Notes: generated by a model not told the origin, from the letters alone. Shown: positions 18,226-28,554, counted from the first letter of the stretch. The stretch: 64,000 bases of DNA from Chromohalobacter canadensis (GCF_034479555.1 NZ_CP140151.1:1550001-1614000); one strand, 5' to 3'. Program-made: numbers and translations.

Positions 18226-19002
18226 TCAGGCGTTCGCTTCGCGAGACTTCTTGATCAGGTCGTAGGCGTTGGAGATTTCCTGGGTACGAGTCTCGGCCAT
18301 TTCGCGCATGCTCTCGGGCAGGCCCTTACCGGCCAGCTTGTCCGGGTGGTTCTGACTCATCAGGCGGCGATAGGTCCGCTTGAGCTCGGCATCGCTGGCA
18401 TCTGCTTCGACGCCCAGGACCCGGTAGGCGTCGGTCAGCGCCTGCTGCGTTGTCGCACCGCCGCCGGCTTGCTGTTGACCACCACGCAGCATGGCCTCGA
18501 TCTGTTCGATCTCGGCTTCGCTGCATCCCAGTCCACGCGCCACGCGCAGTAGCATTTCATGCTCGGCGGGATGCAATTCACCATCGGCGGCAATGGCCGA
18601 AAGCTGGACTTGCAGGAACACCTGCAACAGCGCGCGCTGCCCGCCGGTCACCCGCCGCACCGTGGCCAATTCAGCGTCGAGGTCGAAGTCATCGGCCTTG
18701 CCGCGTTCGAAGGCCGCCTTCGCGCTCTCGCGCTGCGCCTCGTTCAATCGTAAACGCTCAAAAAGCGCCTCGACGACACGCAGCTCGTCGCCGCTGACAT
18801 GGCCGTCCGCCTTGCAGATGCACCCCATGACGGCAAACGTCGAGTCGAGAAACTGACCCTGCATTTGCGATAGCTTGGAGACGACCACGCGGCGTACCAG
18901 ACGCCGCGCGACCCAATACCCCAACATGGCACCGATAATCAGTCCCGGCAATTTACCGAACATGAAGCCGAGCCCGGCCCCAATCAAAATGGCGATCAGC
19001 AT
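18226..19002 (-). CDS. djlA: co-chaperone DjlA (TerB-like plus J domain)
   Basis: 258-aa membrane-anchored DnaJ-like protein. An N-terminal glycine-rich membrane helix (residues 1-30, with GAGLGFMFGKLPGLIIG) is followed by a TerB-like helical domain (about 50-165; ADGHVSGDELRVVEALF and AADGELHPAEHEML repeats) and a C-terminal J domain with the HPD motif in RLMSQNHPDKLAGKG. This order is that of E. coli DjlA, which stimulates DnaK and affects capsule signalling. It stands between hiuH (convergent) and dxs (same strand, upstream). Confidence 0.93.
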   Translation of the reverse strand: MLIAILIGAGLGFMFGKLPGLIIGAMLGYWVARRLVRRVVVSKLSQMQGQFLDSTFAVMGCICKADGHVSGDELRVVEALFERLRLNEAQRESAKAAFERGKADDFDLDAELATVRRVTGGQRALLQVFLQVQLSAIAADGELHPAEHEMLLRVARGLGCSEAEIEQIEAMLRGGQQQAGGGATTQQALTDAYRVLGVEADASDAELKRTYRRLMSQNHPDKLAGKGLPESMREMAETRTQEISNAYDLIKKSREANA

Positions 19003-19027
19003 GAAATTTCCGTCTTGTCGCTAAATG

Positions 19028-21034
19028 TTAGTCATTGTGGTGTGGCGCACCCCAGCGCTGGCGCACCGCGGCCTCGATGCCCTCGGCGTCGAGACCGCAC
19101 GCCGTCAGCAATTCGGCGGGCTTGCCATGCTCGACGAAGGCATCCGGCAGGCCAAGATTCAGTACCTCGACCTGGACACCCTCGGCAGCCAAGAGTTCAT
19201 TGACGCCGCTCCCCGCTCCTCCGGCGACGACATTCTCCTCGAGCGTTACCAGCAGCCGATGTCGGCGCGCTGCCGCCAGTATCGCGTCACGATCCAGCGG
19301 TTTCACGCTGCGCATATTGAGGTGCGTGGCATCTAGGCGTTCGGCAACCTCGGCGGCGGGACCGTTCATGCTGCCGAACGCCAGCAGCGCCACACCGTCC
19401 TGCGCGCCGGTACGCCGCGTCTCGGCCTCGCCGATGGGCAGTGCCTCGAGACCGGGCGCAAGCGTCGCACCCGGCCCGGTACCGCGCGGATAGCGCACCG
19501 CCGCCGGTCCTTCGTGATGATAGGCGGCACTCAGCATGGCCCGGCACTCGGCTTCATCGGCAGGCGCCAGCACCACCATGCCCGGGATGCAGCGCAGATA
19601 AGCGAGATCCAGCGCCCCATGGTGCGTGGGGCCGTCTTCGCCGACCACGCCTGCGCGGTCGATAGCGAAGGTGACGTCGAGCGCCTGCACCGCCACGTCA
19701 TGGATCAACTGATCATAGCCGCGCTGCAGGAAGGTCGAATAGATCGCCACCACGGGTTTCATGCCTTCGCACGCCATGCCCGCCGCCAGTGTCACCGCGT
19801 GCTGCTCGGCGATCGCCACGTCGTAGTAACGCTCGGGATACTCGCGCGAGAAGCGAATCAGGTCGGAACCTTCGCGCATGGCTGGCGTGATGCCGATCAA
19901 GCGCGTATCCGCGGCCGCCATGTCGCAGAGCCACTCGCCGAAGACATTGCAATATTTGCGCGGGGTCGGGCGCATGACATCTTCGCTGCGTGGCTTGGCC
20001 TTGGGCTTGGACTGGGGCTTGGCTTCAGGCTCAGCCATGGCCGCGTTGGGCGAGCGTGGCTCTTTCTTGGGCGGCGGCTCGCTGGCGGTTTTCTCGAGCT
20101 TGGTAATGGCATGGTAGCCAATGGGGTCAGCCTCGGCAGGGCGAAAACCACGCCCCTTGCAGGTCTTGATATGCAGGAACTGCGGCCCTTCGAGGTTCGT
20201 CATGCTGCCGAGCGCCTGCACCAGGGTCGGCAAGTCGTGGCCGTCGATGGGACCGATGTAATTGAAGCCCATCTCCTCGAACAAGGTCGCCGGGCTGACC
20301 ATGCCCTTGACGTGCTCTTCGGTGCGGCGCGCCAATTCCAGCGCGCCCGGTAGATGCGAAAGCACGCGCTTGCTGTTCTCGCGCATCACCGTATACGGCT
20401 TGCTGACCAGGATGCGTGCCAGATAACTGGCCATACCGCCGACGTTCTCGGAAATCGACATCTCATTGTCGTTGAGAATCACCAACATATTGGCATCGAC
20501 ATGCCCGGCATGCGCCAGCGCTTCGAACGACATGCCGGCGCTCAAGGCGCCGTCGCCGATCACCGCGCAGACGCGGCGCTTCTCGCCCTTGGTTCGCGCC
20601 GCCAGCGCCATGCCCAGCGCCGCCGAGATCGAGGTGCTCGAATGGCCGACACCAAAGGTGTCGTAGGGCGACTCATCCCGCTTGGGAAACGCCGCCAGTC
20701 CGCCGAACTGGCGGATAGTCGACATCTGCTCACGACGCCCGGTGAGGATCTTGTGCGGGTAGGCTTGATGGCCGACATCCCAGACAAGGCGGTCATACGG
20801 TGTGTCGAGAATATGGTGCAAGGCGACGGTCAACTCAACCACACCCAGCCCCGCGCCGAAGTGGCCGCCAGTACAGCCGACACTATAGAGCAGGTAAGCA
20901 CGCAGCTCGTCGGCCAGTTCTCGCAGCTGCGCCGCATTGAAATCATGTAACGCCGCCGGGGACTCGAGCGAGTCGAGCAACGGCGTGGCCGGACGTTCGG
21001 CAGGAATCTCATCGAACAGCTTCATAAGCGTCAT
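19028..21034 (-). CDS. dxs: 1-deoxy-D-xylulose-5-phosphate synthase
   Basis: First enzyme of the MEP isoprenoid pathway: pyruvate plus glyceraldehyde 3-phosphate to DXP, using thiamine diphosphate. All landmarks are present: [19 protein letters not shown] near residue 55, the ThDP motif [12 protein letters not shown] to LNDNEMSI, and the transketolase middle domain [19 protein letters not shown]. At 668 aa it is longer than the usual 615-640 because of a Pro/Lys/Glu-rich insert at about 315-352. A second ATG three codons in is an alternative start. It is the last gene of the xseB-ispA-dxs operon. Confidence 0.96.
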   Translation of the reverse strand: MTLMKLFDEIPAERPATPLLDSLESPAALHDFNAAQLRELADELRAYLLYSVGCTGGHFGAGLGVVELTVALHHILDTPYDRLVWDVGHQAYPHKILTGRREQMSTIRQFGGLAAFPKRDESPYDTFGVGHSSTSISAALGMALAARTKGEKRRVCAVIGDGALSAGMSFEALAHAGHVDANMLVILNDNEMSISENVGGMASYLARILVSKPYTVMRENSKRVLSHLPGALELARRTEEHVKGMVSPATLFEEMGFNYIGPIDGHDLPTLVQALGSMTNLEGPQFLHIKTCKGRGFRPAEADPIGYHAITKLEKTASEPPPKKEPRSPNAAMAEPEAKPQSKPKAKPRSEDVMRPTPRKYCNVFGEWLCDMAAADTRLIGITPAMREGSDLIRFSREYPERYYDVAIAEQHAVTLAAGMACEGMKPVVAIYSTFLQRGYDQLIHDVAVQALDVTFAIDRAGVVGEDGPTHHGALDLAYLRCIPGMVVLAPADEAECRAMLSAAYHHEGPAAVRYPRGTGPGATLAPGLEALPIGEAETRRTGAQDGVALLAFGSMNGPAAEVAERLDATHLNMRSVKPLDRDAILAAARRHRLLVTLEENVVAGGAGSGVNELLAAEGVQVEVLNLGLPDAFVEHGKPAELLTACGLDAEGIEAAVRQRWGAPHHND

Positions 21035-21044
21035 TTACAACCGA

Positions 21045-21938
21045 TCAGTGATCGCGGTCGATCATATGGCGGGCCAAGTCGGCCAGAGGAAAAGCTCGCT
21101 CGCCCAGGGGAGCCAAGGCGTCCAGCGCCTCGTCGAGCAGGCCGTGCGCCTTGGCACGGGCGCCTTCCAGGCCGAGCAAAGCCGGATAAGTGGGTTTGGC
21201 ACGCGCCGCGTCAGCGCCGGTGGCCTTGCCCAGGGTCGCGGCGTCGCCAGCGACATCGAGGATGTCATCCTGAATCTGGAACGCCAAGCCGATGGCGGCA
21301 GCGTAAGCATCCAGCGCCGCCACACGGGGGTCATCTTCATCGACGGCCGCCAGAGCGCCGAGCCGCACGGCAGCACGAATCAGCGCACCGGTCTTGTAAC
21401 GATGCATGGTCGCCAGGGCATCGACATCCAGCTGGCCGCCCACCGCGCACAAATCCAGCGCCTGACCGGCGGCCATGCCGTCACGTCCCGAAGCGTGAGC
21501 GAGCACGCCCACCATGGCCCCCAGACGTGGCGAGCGCGCCTCGGCGAGCACCTCGAAAGCCAACGTTTGCAATGCGTCACCGGTCAGGATGGCCATCGCC
21601 TCGTTATAGACACGATGCACGGTAGGACGTCCACGACGCATGTCGTCGTCGTCCATGGCAGGCAAGTCATCGTGGATCAGCGAATAAGCGTGGATCAGCT
21701 CGATAGCGGCAGCGGGGGCATCCAGTGCGGTGTCCTCAGCGCCTAGTGCGCGGCCAGCGGCATACACCAGCACCGGGCGCAGGCGCTTGCCGCCGCCCAG
21801 TACGCCATAGCGCATGGCGGCATCGAGCTCGCCGGCGACCGGCGTCGTGCGCTCGAAGACCCGCGCCAGCACGTGCTCGGTACGCGCCCGCGCCGTAGTG
21901 ATAATGTCACGCTCGGCCAGGGGTTCAACGCTCACCAT
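21045..21938 (-). CDS. ispA: farnesyl diphosphate synthase
   Basis: Makes farnesyl diphosphate from IPP and DMAPP/GPP in the cytoplasm. From the start MVSVEPLAERD (preceded by GGGGAGG) it is 297 aa, the usual IspA length; a longer upstream frame only re-reads xseB. The first Asp-rich motif is DDLPAMDDDDMRRG near residue 85, the second is QIQDDILDVAGD near 225, and GGGKRLRP near 45 binds the diphosphate. It overlaps the end of xseB by 14 bases and is followed by dxs after 10 bases. Confidence 0.96.
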   Translation of the reverse strand: MVSVEPLAERDIITTARARTEHVLARVFERTTPVAGELDAAMRYGVLGGGKRLRPVLVYAAGRALGAEDTALDAPAAAIELIHAYSLIHDDLPAMDDDDMRRGRPTVHRVYNEAMAILTGDALQTLAFEVLAEARSPRLGAMVGVLAHASGRDGMAAGQALDLCAVGGQLDVDALATMHRYKTGALIRAAVRLGALAAVDEDDPRVAALDAYAAAIGLAFQIQDDILDVAGDAATLGKATGADAARAKPTYPALLGLEGARAKAHGLLDEALDALAPLGERAFPLADLARHMIDRDH

Positions 21939-22230
21939 CGACCTCCCCTGCATCGAAGGGCGTCTCATGGAAGCTCCCATCGGGCTGCTCCAGCAACGCC
22001 TTGACGCGCAACTCGGCGTTTTCCAGGCGTTGCTGGGCATCGCGGGTCAGGTGCACACCGCGCTCGAACGCCACTAATGACGCTTCCAGAGACAGCTCAC
22101 CCGACTCCAGTTGAGCCACCAGGGATTCCAGGCGTGTCAACGTTGCCGCGAAATCCTCCGGGGTAGCGTCCTGAACATCCGCTTCGTCGGGCTGGGCGCC
22201 ATCGCCAACCGATGCATCCTTTTCCACCAT
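21925..22230 (-). CDS. xseB: exodeoxyribonuclease VII small subunit
   Basis: 101-aa small subunit that binds XseA to form exonuclease VII. The core FAATLTRLESLVAQLESGELSLEASLVAFERG (residues about 28-59) is the family block; the acidic N-terminal tail (DASVGDGAQPDEADVQD) is longer than usual. It is the first gene of the xseB-ispA-dxs operon, a common arrangement in gammaproteobacteria, and its 3' end overlaps the ispA start. Confidence 0.93.
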   Translation of the reverse strand: MVEKDASVGDGAQPDEADVQDATPEDFAATLTRLESLVAQLESGELSLEASLVAFERGVHLTRDAQQRLENAELRVKALLEQPDGSFHETPFDAGEVDGER

Positions 22231-22544
22231 GGCGTTTCTCGCTCATCCGTGCGGACCGATGCCACGGCCCGGCTTGCCAAGAGTTGGCCCCACAGTATAC
22301 ACCCAAGCCCCGGGGACGCGTCTGCCCCGGCGTGGCCGCAAGCATTGCCGATGCAAACGCGTTCATGCGCAAGGTGCAGCGAATTCATCCTCAAACAGGG
22401 CGCCTGTGCTACGATATGGGCCCTGTCGCTGGGCGGCCTCCTCCCCCTTTTCTTGCCTCGGGGCCTCGGATCGCCCGCTTGGACAGGCCACCACCATACC
22501 GATAGATAAACGTCGCATCAGTCGACGAAAGGGTTGAACCGACA
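22231..22544. other. divergent intergenic region between xseB and serA
   Basis: This 314-base gap must hold promoters for both directions. The only weak candidate for serA is TTGGAC (22479-22484) with TAGATA (22503-22508) 18 bases on. No gene, riboswitch or operator was recognised. Confidence 0.35.
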
Positions 22545-23795
22545 ATGGCCAAGACGTCTCTGGACAAGAGCAAGATCAAGATTCTGCTGCTCGAGGGCAT
22601 TCATCAGTCCGCCGTGGACAACCTCCTGAATGCCGGTTACACCAACATCGAAACGCTCTCCACTTCCTTGTCCGAGGACGAGCTGGTCGAGAAGATCCGC
22701 GACGTTCACTTCATCGGCCTGCGCTCGCGCACGCAGCTCACCGAGCGCGTGTTCGCCGCCGCCGAGCGGCTCACCGCCGTGGGTTGTTTCTGCATCGGCA
22801 CCAACCAGGTCGACCTCAACGCAGCGCTCGAGCGCGGTATTCCGGTCTTCAACGCGCCGTATTCCAATACCCGCTCGGTGGCCGAGTTGGTGCTCGCCGA
22901 AGCCATCATGCTGCTGCGCGGCATCCCTGAGAAATCCACCCGCGCCCATCAGGGCGGCTGGTTGAAGTCGGCCAAGAATTCCCATGAAGCGCGCGGCAAG
23001 ACACTGGGGATCATCGGTTATGGCAGCATCGGCGCCCAGCTCTCGGTGCTCGCCGAATCGCTCGGCTTCGATGTCCTCTATTACGATGTGATCACCAAAC
23101 TGGCCATGGGCAATGCCCGCCAGGTGGGCTCGCTCGAGGAGCTGCTAGCGCGTGCCGACATCGTCAGCCTACACGTGCCTGACGTACCCTCCACACGCTG
23201 GATGATCGGTCGCGACCAGCTGGCGCTGATGAAGCAGAGCGCCATCTTCATCAACGCCTCGCGCGGCACCGTGGTGGATATCGAGGCGCTGGCCGACGTA
23301 CTCGAGAGCGGCAAGCTGCTCGGCGCGGCTATCGACGTCTTTCCCGTCGAACCCAAGGGCAGCAACGATGAGTTCGTCTCGCCGTTGCGCGGCAAGGACA
23401 ACGTTATCCTCACGCCGCATATCGGCGGCTCGACCTTGGAAGCCCAGGAAAACATCGGCATCGAGGTCTCCGAGAAGCTGATCACTTATTCCGACAACGG
23501 CACCACCATTACCTCGGTCAACTTCCCCGAAGTCGCGCTGCCCGCCCATCCGGACAAACACCGCCTGTTGCACATTCACGAGAACGTGCCGGGCGTCATG
23601 TCCGAGATCAACAAGGTACTCGGCGACGAGGGCATCAACATCTCGGCGCAATACCTGCAGACCAACAGCGGCGTCGGCTACGTGGTCATCGATGTCGACA
23701 AGGCCTACGGTCCCAAGGCGCTGGAAGCGCTCAAGCGCGTCAACCACACCTTGCGCCTGCGCGTGCTCTATTCCGAGAGCAACTTCGAAGCTTGA
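22545..23795 (+). CDS. serA: D-3-phosphoglycerate dehydrogenase
   Basis: First step of serine synthesis: 3-phosphoglycerate to 3-phosphohydroxypyruvate with NAD+. The 416 aa match the E. coli-type SerA (about 410). The NAD-binding motif is GIIGYGSIGAQLSVLAESLG near 160, the catalytic region has FINASRGTVVDIEAL and the active-site His in ILTPHIGGSTLEAQENIG near 292. The C-terminal ACT domain (about 340-416; HENVPGVMSEINKVLGDEGINI) is the serine feedback site. A strong terminator follows. Confidence 0.96.
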   Translation: MAKTSLDKSKIKILLLEGIHQSAVDNLLNAGYTNIETLSTSLSEDELVEKIRDVHFIGLRSRTQLTERVFAAAERLTAVGCFCIGTNQVDLNAALERGIPVFNAPYSNTRSVAELVLAEAIMLLRGIPEKSTRAHQGGWLKSAKNSHEARGKTLGIIGYGSIGAQLSVLAESLGFDVLYYDVITKLAMGNARQVGSLEELLARADIVSLHVPDVPSTRWMIGRDQLALMKQSAIFINASRGTVVDIEALADVLESGKLLGAAIDVFPVEPKGSNDEFVSPLRGKDNVILTPHIGGSTLEAQENIGIEVSEKLITYSDNGTTITSVNFPEVALPAHPDKHRLLHIHENVPGVMSEINKVLGDEGINISAQYLQTNSGVGYVVIDVDKAYGPKALEALKRVNHTLRLRVLYSESNFEA

Positions 23796-23822
23796 GGCAC
23801 GCTGACCGCCCAACGCAAAACG

Positions 23823-23844
23823 GCCCCTCCAAGGAGGGGCTTTT
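23823..23844 (+). terminator. Rho-independent terminator after serA
   Basis: GCCCCTCC and GGAGGGGC form a perfect 8-bp stem with a 2-nt loop followed by TTTT, 27 bases after the stop codon. Confidence 0.85.
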
Positions 23845-23972
23845 GTAATTATACGCTAGCATAGGATTCAACATGCTTCCCCATGGTTTGGGTCTTGGCG
23901 CTTAATAACCAAAATGTCTTTATCCATATAACTTAAAACCCGTTATCGTATACTAAAAGGGACACTCTAACT

Positions 23973-24689
23973 ATGGGCCGCGCACAGCCACTTTATTTAA
24001 AAATACAGCAACATTTACTAGAAAACATACAAAATGGCACTTGGAAAGCTCATCACCAGATCCCCCCTGAAGAACAGCTGGCCAAGAATTTTAACGTTAG
24101 CCGAATGACAGCAAATAAAGCGATCCGCGACCTCGTACAGCAAGGCTACCTGTCCCGGCAGCCAGGACTAGGAACTTTCGTCACCGACCTGAAATCAGAA
24201 TCTTCCCTCGTCGAAGTCCACAATATCGCTGAAGAGGTTAGGGAACGCGGCCACTTGTATAGCTGCAACGTATTATCGAGCGACGTCATGGAGGCTGATG
24301 ACGAGGTAGCATTGCGCTTGGGCGTACGACTCGGCACCCAAGTCTTCCACACGTTAATAGTACATCGAGAAAATGGCACTCCTATTCAGCTGGAAGATCG
24401 CTTCGTCAATCCACGCTGGGTACCAGATTATCTTAGTACTGACTTCACGCTACATACACCCAATGAAGTACTAGTGACCGCCTGCCCCATCAACGATGTC
24501 GAGCATATCGTTGAAGCCATACTGGTCGATAAGCAAACGGCTACCCATCTTGAGATCGATACTGCACGCCCCTGTTTGTGCATGACACGCCGCACATGGT
24601 CTGGAGATCACTTAATAAGTTATGCACGACTGATACATCCCGGTGAACGTTACAAGCTGCGCTCCTCAGTGCATCGAAATACTCCCTGA
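23973..24689 (+). CDS. hutC: histidine utilisation repressor HutC (GntR/UTRA family)
   Basis: 238-aa repressor of the hut genes; urocanate is the usual inducer in this family. The N-terminal winged helix has the GntR block PLYLKIQQHLLENIQNGTW and the recognition region NFNVSRMTANKAIRDLVQQGYL (about 36-57). The UTRA ligand domain fills about 85-232. Base composition and codon use are visibly more AT-rich than the neighbours serA and hutI. Its likely operators are the two TTGTATATACAA palindromes further on. It is convergent with the YjiH-family gene. Confidence 0.92.
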   Translation: MGRAQPLYLKIQQHLLENIQNGTWKAHHQIPPEEQLAKNFNVSRMTANKAIRDLVQQGYLSRQPGLGTFVTDLKSESSLVEVHNIAEEVRERGHLYSCNVLSSDVMEADDEVALRLGVRLGTQVFHTLIVHRENGTPIQLEDRFVNPRWVPDYLSTDFTLHTPNEVLVTACPINDVEHIVEAILVDKQTATHLEIDTARPCLCMTRRTWSGDHLISYARLIHPGERYKLRSSVHRNTP

Positions 24690-24724
24690 AAGAGCACAGC
24701 TACAGACAATATATTTTTTTGCCA

Positions 24725-26071
24725 TCATCCAATAGCAGTCAATGTCTGCACGGCATAACCTGCCGGGACCGCCAGCAGCAAACTCAAAACCACTCTCAGA
24801 AACCAGATCACCACAATCCGTCCAATACTAATCGGGATCGTGGTGGAAAGAATGCAAGGAATCGAAGCAGAGAAGAACAACACCGACGACACCGATACCA
24901 CACCCGTGGCGAAACGCGCGACGAAGGCAGCATCGCCCATCAATAAGGCCGGCAGGAACATTTCCGCAAGCCCCGTCGAAGCGGCTTGGGCTAGTGCCAT
25001 CGCCTCATCGAGCCCCCATAGGGCTGTCACCGGATAGAACACCAAGCCCAACCAATCGAACAACGGCGTATACTTGGCCAGCAACAGGCCTATCAATCCT
25101 ACCGACATGATCGACGGTAAGATACTGATCGCCATCAGCAACCCTTCCTTGAAGTTGAGCGCCACACTATGCGTCAGGCTCGGCGCCTTGGCGGCCACAT
25201 CGAGCCCAGTATGCCAAGCGGTGGCCAAACGACGCCCGCGAGCTATCTTAGGCTCATCACCCGACTTTTCATTGTCCATGTTCGCTAACGGCGGCAAGCG
25301 CACGGTAATCGCGGTCACCACGAAGGTGATCAGCAGCGCCAGCCAAAAGTACAGATTCCACACTGTCATGAGATCCAGCGTCTTGGCTACGATGATCATG
25401 AAAGTCGCCGATACCGTTGAAAAACCGGTCGCGATAATCGCTGCCTCGCGCGACGAATACTCTCCCGACTGGTAGACACGGTTGGTGATCAACAATCCAA
25501 TCGAGTAACTACCGACGAATGACGCCACGGCATCGATCGCCGACTTGCCCGGCGTACGCCAGACAGGGCGCATAACCGGCTGCAGCAGGATGCCAATCAG
25601 TTCGAGCAGACCATAGCCGATCAGTAGCGACAGGAAAATGGCGCCGATCGGCACGATCAGCCCCACCGGAATCACCAGCTTGCCGAACAGAAACGGCAGC
25701 ATGTCCGGGGTATGCAGTAACGCCGGCCCCCAACCGCTGAGCGCCATAGCCGCCGCCACGACACCCAATAGCTTGAGCACGGTGAAGATCCGCTCGGTGA
25801 CACTACGCCGCCAGCGCCCGGTCGCCAACGGGTATATCGCCCCGGCGACGATCAGTGCCAAGGCATACCAACCGTCCAACGGTCCCAGCAGGTATCGCGC
25901 TCCCGTTACCATATGATCGAGTGGAATGGTGGTCCGTCCCGCCAGCGTCACAGGTACGAAAAAAATCAGAATGCCTAGCAAGCTAGGAATGAACAGGTAT
26001 AACGCGATCTTCAGCGAATACCTCTGCTCCTGACCCCCACTCGCATCTTGTGTCTTGTCTCGGTGTGACAT
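24725..26071 (-). CDS. YjiH-family membrane protein (nucleoside-recognition/GATE domain), putative hut-linked transporter
   Basis: 448-aa inner-membrane protein with about ten hydrophobic segments. Start MSHRDKTQD was chosen because AAGGGGA lies upstream. The GATE-type block is recognised in FVGSYSIGLLITNRVYQSGEYSSREAAIIATGFSTVS, and a second in PALLMGDAAFVARFATGVVS. YjiH proteins have no proven substrate. It is divergent from hutI and a HutC-like palindrome lies 34 bases upstream of its start codon, which suggests induction by histidine or urocanate and a role in uptake or exchange of one of these; that role is inference. Confidence 0.8.
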   Translation of the reverse strand: MSHRDKTQDASGGQEQRYSLKIALYLFIPSLLGILIFFVPVTLAGRTTIPLDHMVTGARYLLGPLDGWYALALIVAGAIYPLATGRWRRSVTERIFTVLKLLGVVAAAMALSGWGPALLHTPDMLPFLFGKLVIPVGLIVPIGAIFLSLLIGYGLLELIGILLQPVMRPVWRTPGKSAIDAVASFVGSYSIGLLITNRVYQSGEYSSREAAIIATGFSTVSATFMIIVAKTLDLMTVWNLYFWLALLITFVVTAITVRLPPLANMDNEKSGDEPKIARGRRLATAWHTGLDVAAKAPSLTHSVALNFKEGLLMAISILPSIMSVGLIGLLLAKYTPLFDWLGLVFYPVTALWGLDEAMALAQAASTGLAEMFLPALLMGDAAFVARFATGVVSVSSVLFFSASIPCILSTTIPISIGRIVVIWFLRVVLSLLLAVPAGYAVQTLTAIG

Positions 26072-26104
26072 GAAGTCCCCTTGTTTCTTATTGTGACTTG
26101 ATAT

Positions 26105-26116
26105 TTGTATATACAA
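26105..26116. promoter_or_regulatory. HutC-type operator 1 (upstream of the YjiH gene)
   Basis: Perfect 12-bp palindrome TTGTATATACAA. It resembles the TGTA-N2-TACA core bound by HutC in Pseudomonas and is repeated exactly at 26265-26276. Confidence 0.8.
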
Positions 26117-26264
26117 TAATAAACCTTCCGCCTGTTGTCTTGCGCCGCATCTCGCATCTCGACTAATGTCTAACCCCGACGCAACCCCCATATATAGCCG
26201 CTTCAATACGATTGAACCGGCATCGATCCAGGTTCGACTTGACGGCGACGATATGCCTCGTTAT

Positions 26265-26276
26265 TTGTATATACAA
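26265..26276. promoter_or_regulatory. HutC-type operator 2 (upstream of hutI)
   Basis: Second exact copy of TTGTATATACAA, 30 bases before the hutI start; the shared flank TTATTTGTATATACAAT extends the match to operator 1 in part. It is the main argument against starting hutI further upstream. Confidence 0.8.
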
Positions 26277-26306
26277 TTCAAGACGGAATTCTTTATGGAG
26301 CCCTAC

Positions 26307-27518
26307 ATGGCGGAGACACCACGGCAGCTATGGCGAGACATGACGGTATTCGATGGGATGCAGGAATTGCCCGAGCCCATGGCGGTGATCACCCGTGGTG
26401 ATCGCATCGAGACGCTGTGCCCAATGCACGAATTCGATGCGTCCCTTTTCCAGGATGCCCATGACGCTGGTCAGGGCGGAGTGATGACACCCGGGCTCGT
26501 GGATTGTCATACCCACCTGGTGTTCGGCGGCAACCGCGCCGACGAATTCGAGCGGCGTTTGGAAGGCGCCAGCTACGCGGAGATCGCCAAGGCCGGCGGC
26601 GGCATCCTCAGCACCGTGCGTGCCACCCGCGAAGCCGGTGAGAGTGAACTTCTCGAGCTTGCCCTGCCCCGACTTCAGGCTCTGATCGACGACGGCGCAA
26701 CCACTGTCGAGATCAAGTCCGGCTATGGTCTGAACGTCGCCGACGAACTTAAGATGCTGCGCGTCGCCCGGCGCCTCGGTGAGCGGCTTCCGGTGCGGGT
26801 GGTGACCACCCTGCTCGGCGCCCACGCCCTGCCACCGGAATATCAGGACACCAGCGATGCTTACATCGATCTGGTTTGTGACGAGATGATCCCCGCCGCA
26901 GTGGCCGAGGGGCTCGCCGACGCCGTCGACGTATTCTGCGAAAAAATCGCTTTTTCCGTCACGCAATGCGAGCGCGTCTTCCAGACTGCCGAGGCACATG
27001 GCCTGCCGATCAAGGCGCACGCCGAGCAACTTTCCAATCTGGGCGGCACGGCGATGGCTGCGCGACATGGTGCGCTATCGGCGGATCATATCGAGTATCT
27101 TGACGAGGCCGGTATCACGGCCATGGCCGATGCCGATAGCGTGGCGGTGATCCTGCCTGGGGCGTTTCACACGCTGCGCGAGACGCAAAAGCCGCCCATC
27201 GAGGCGCTACGCGAAGCCGGGATACCAATGGCCGTCGCCACCGACGCCAATCCGGGCAGCTCGCCGCTGTTCCAGCCAACTCTGATGCTCAATCTGGCCT
27301 GCACGCTGTTCCGCCTGACGCCGCGTGAAGCGCTGGCGGGCATGACCGCGCACGGCGCCCAGGCACTCGGATCCAAACAGTTCGGGCGGCTCGAGGTAGG
27401 CGCTCTCGCCGACCTCTGCGTTTGGGATATTCAGCGTCCAGCGGAGCTCGCCTATGCCGTGCAGCCCGGCCGGCTGCGTCAACGGGTCTTCCAGGGAGTG
27501 ATCACTCATGAGCACTGA
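26307..27518 (+). CDS. hutI: imidazolonepropionase
   Basis: Third step of histidine breakdown: 4-imidazolone-5-propionate to N-formimino-L-glutamate. 403 aa from MAETPRQLW, with GGAG just upstream; an ATG at 26295 is a close alternative, while the 450-aa reading would run through the operator. The metal-dependent amidohydrolase marks are HTH in [12 protein letters not shown], the central [21 protein letters not shown] and the metal Asp in [12 protein letters not shown]. Operon order is hutI-hutG-hutU-hutH with overlaps or short gaps. Confidence 0.95.
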   Translation: MAETPRQLWRDMTVFDGMQELPEPMAVITRGDRIETLCPMHEFDASLFQDAHDAGQGGVMTPGLVDCHTHLVFGGNRADEFERRLEGASYAEIAKAGGGILSTVRATREAGESELLELALPRLQALIDDGATTVEIKSGYGLNVADELKMLRVARRLGERLPVRVVTTLLGAHALPPEYQDTSDAYIDLVCDEMIPAAVAEGLADAVDVFCEKIAFSVTQCERVFQTAEAHGLPIKAHAEQLSNLGGTAMAARHGALSADHIEYLDEAGITAMADADSVAVILPGAFHTLRETQKPPIEALREAGIPMAVATDANPGSSPLFQPTLMLNLACTLFRLTPREALAGMTAHGAQALGSKQFGRLEVGALADLCVWDIQRPAELAYAVQPGRLRQRVFQGVITHEH

Positions 27519-28476
27519 TCGCGAAACTCACGATACGGGCGATATCGACATGTCGATTTGGCAGGGTCGTGTCGATCCCGAGCCGGACAGCCTACGCTGG
27601 CACCAATGCGTGCGACCCTGGCAAACAGACGCGACGCACGGCGCCGCCCTGCTGGGCTTTGCCTCGGATGCCGGTGTCAAGCGCAACCACGGCCGCTCGG
27701 GCGCCTCCGGCGGGCCTTGGGCGATCCGCCGGGCACTGGCCAATCTCGCCTGGCACCGCAAGAGGCCGGTTTATGATGCTGGCACCGTCACTTGCGAAGG
27801 CGATGCACTGGAACAGGCTCAGCAGTGCCTCGCGGAAGGTGTCGCCAGCCTCCTCGATGCCGGGCAGTTGCCTGTCGTGTTGGGTGGTGGTCATGAAGTG
27901 GCCTATGGCAGTTGGCAGGGCCTCGCCAAACACTTGGAAGCGCAATGCAGACAGGCACCCAAGATCGGCATCATCAATCTCGACGCACATTTCGACCTGC
28001 GCGATCCCGCTCACGTACGCTCGTCCGGCACGCCCTTCGCCCAGATTTTTGATCAGTGCGAGGCACGTGGCTGGTCGTTCCGCTATGCCTGCCTTGGCGT
28101 CAGCCGCGCAAGCAACACTCGCGCACTGTTCCAGCGTGCCAAGACGCTCGGCGTGCTGGTGCGTGAGGACCGCGAAGTCACCACAGCACGGCTAGACGCT
28201 ATCGTGCGTGACATCAAGCGCTTCATTGCTCGCTGCGAGCACCTCTATTTGACCATCGACCTCGATGCGCTGCCCGCTGCCGAGGCGCCAGGAGTCAGCG
28301 CGCCGGCCGCGCGAGGCGTGTCACTGGCGCTGCTGGAGCCGCTGATCGAGATTATTCGCGATAGCGGCAAGCTACGGCTCGCCGATATCGCCGAGCTCAA
28401 TCCCGATTACGACATCGACGATCGCACCGCCAAGATCGCGGCGCGTCTCGTCCATCAATTGACTCTGACCGGCTGA
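27508..28476 (+). CDS. hutG: formimidoylglutamase
   Basis: Last step of the four-enzyme histidine pathway: N-formimino-L-glutamate to glutamate and formamide. 322 aa, arginase/ureohydrolase fold with manganese ligands in [20 protein letters not shown] and TIDLDALP. It starts inside the end of hutI (11-base overlap); an internal ATG at 27550 ([11 protein letters not shown]) is an alternative start that matches many homologues better. Presence of HutG of the arginase type and absence of hutF shows the direct formamide-releasing route. Confidence 0.94.
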   Translation: MSTDRETHDTGDIDMSIWQGRVDPEPDSLRWHQCVRPWQTDATHGAALLGFASDAGVKRNHGRSGASGGPWAIRRALANLAWHRKRPVYDAGTVTCEGDALEQAQQCLAEGVASLLDAGQLPVVLGGGHEVAYGSWQGLAKHLEAQCRQAPKIGIINLDAHFDLRDPAHVRSSGTPFAQIFDQCEARGWSFRYACLGVSRASNTRALFQRAKTLGVLVREDREVTTARLDAIVRDIKRFIARCEHLYLTIDLDALPAAEAPGVSAPAARGVSLALLEPLIEIIRDSGKLRLADIAELNPDYDIDDRTAKIAARLVHQLTLTG

Positions 28477-28554
28477 TCGAATCATGGCCTCCCAGCCGCC
28501 GATTTGTCTCAACCAGCCCTAATGTTTGCTAAAAAACCCCAAGAGACCACAAGC

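Noticed and set aside
19514..20353. Long open frame opposite dxs
   Set aside because: Shadow of dxs; the product has no recognisable domain.
26166..26306. Upstream start for hutI giving 450 aa
   Set aside because: It would place a HutC operator inside the coding region and adds sequence absent from the family.
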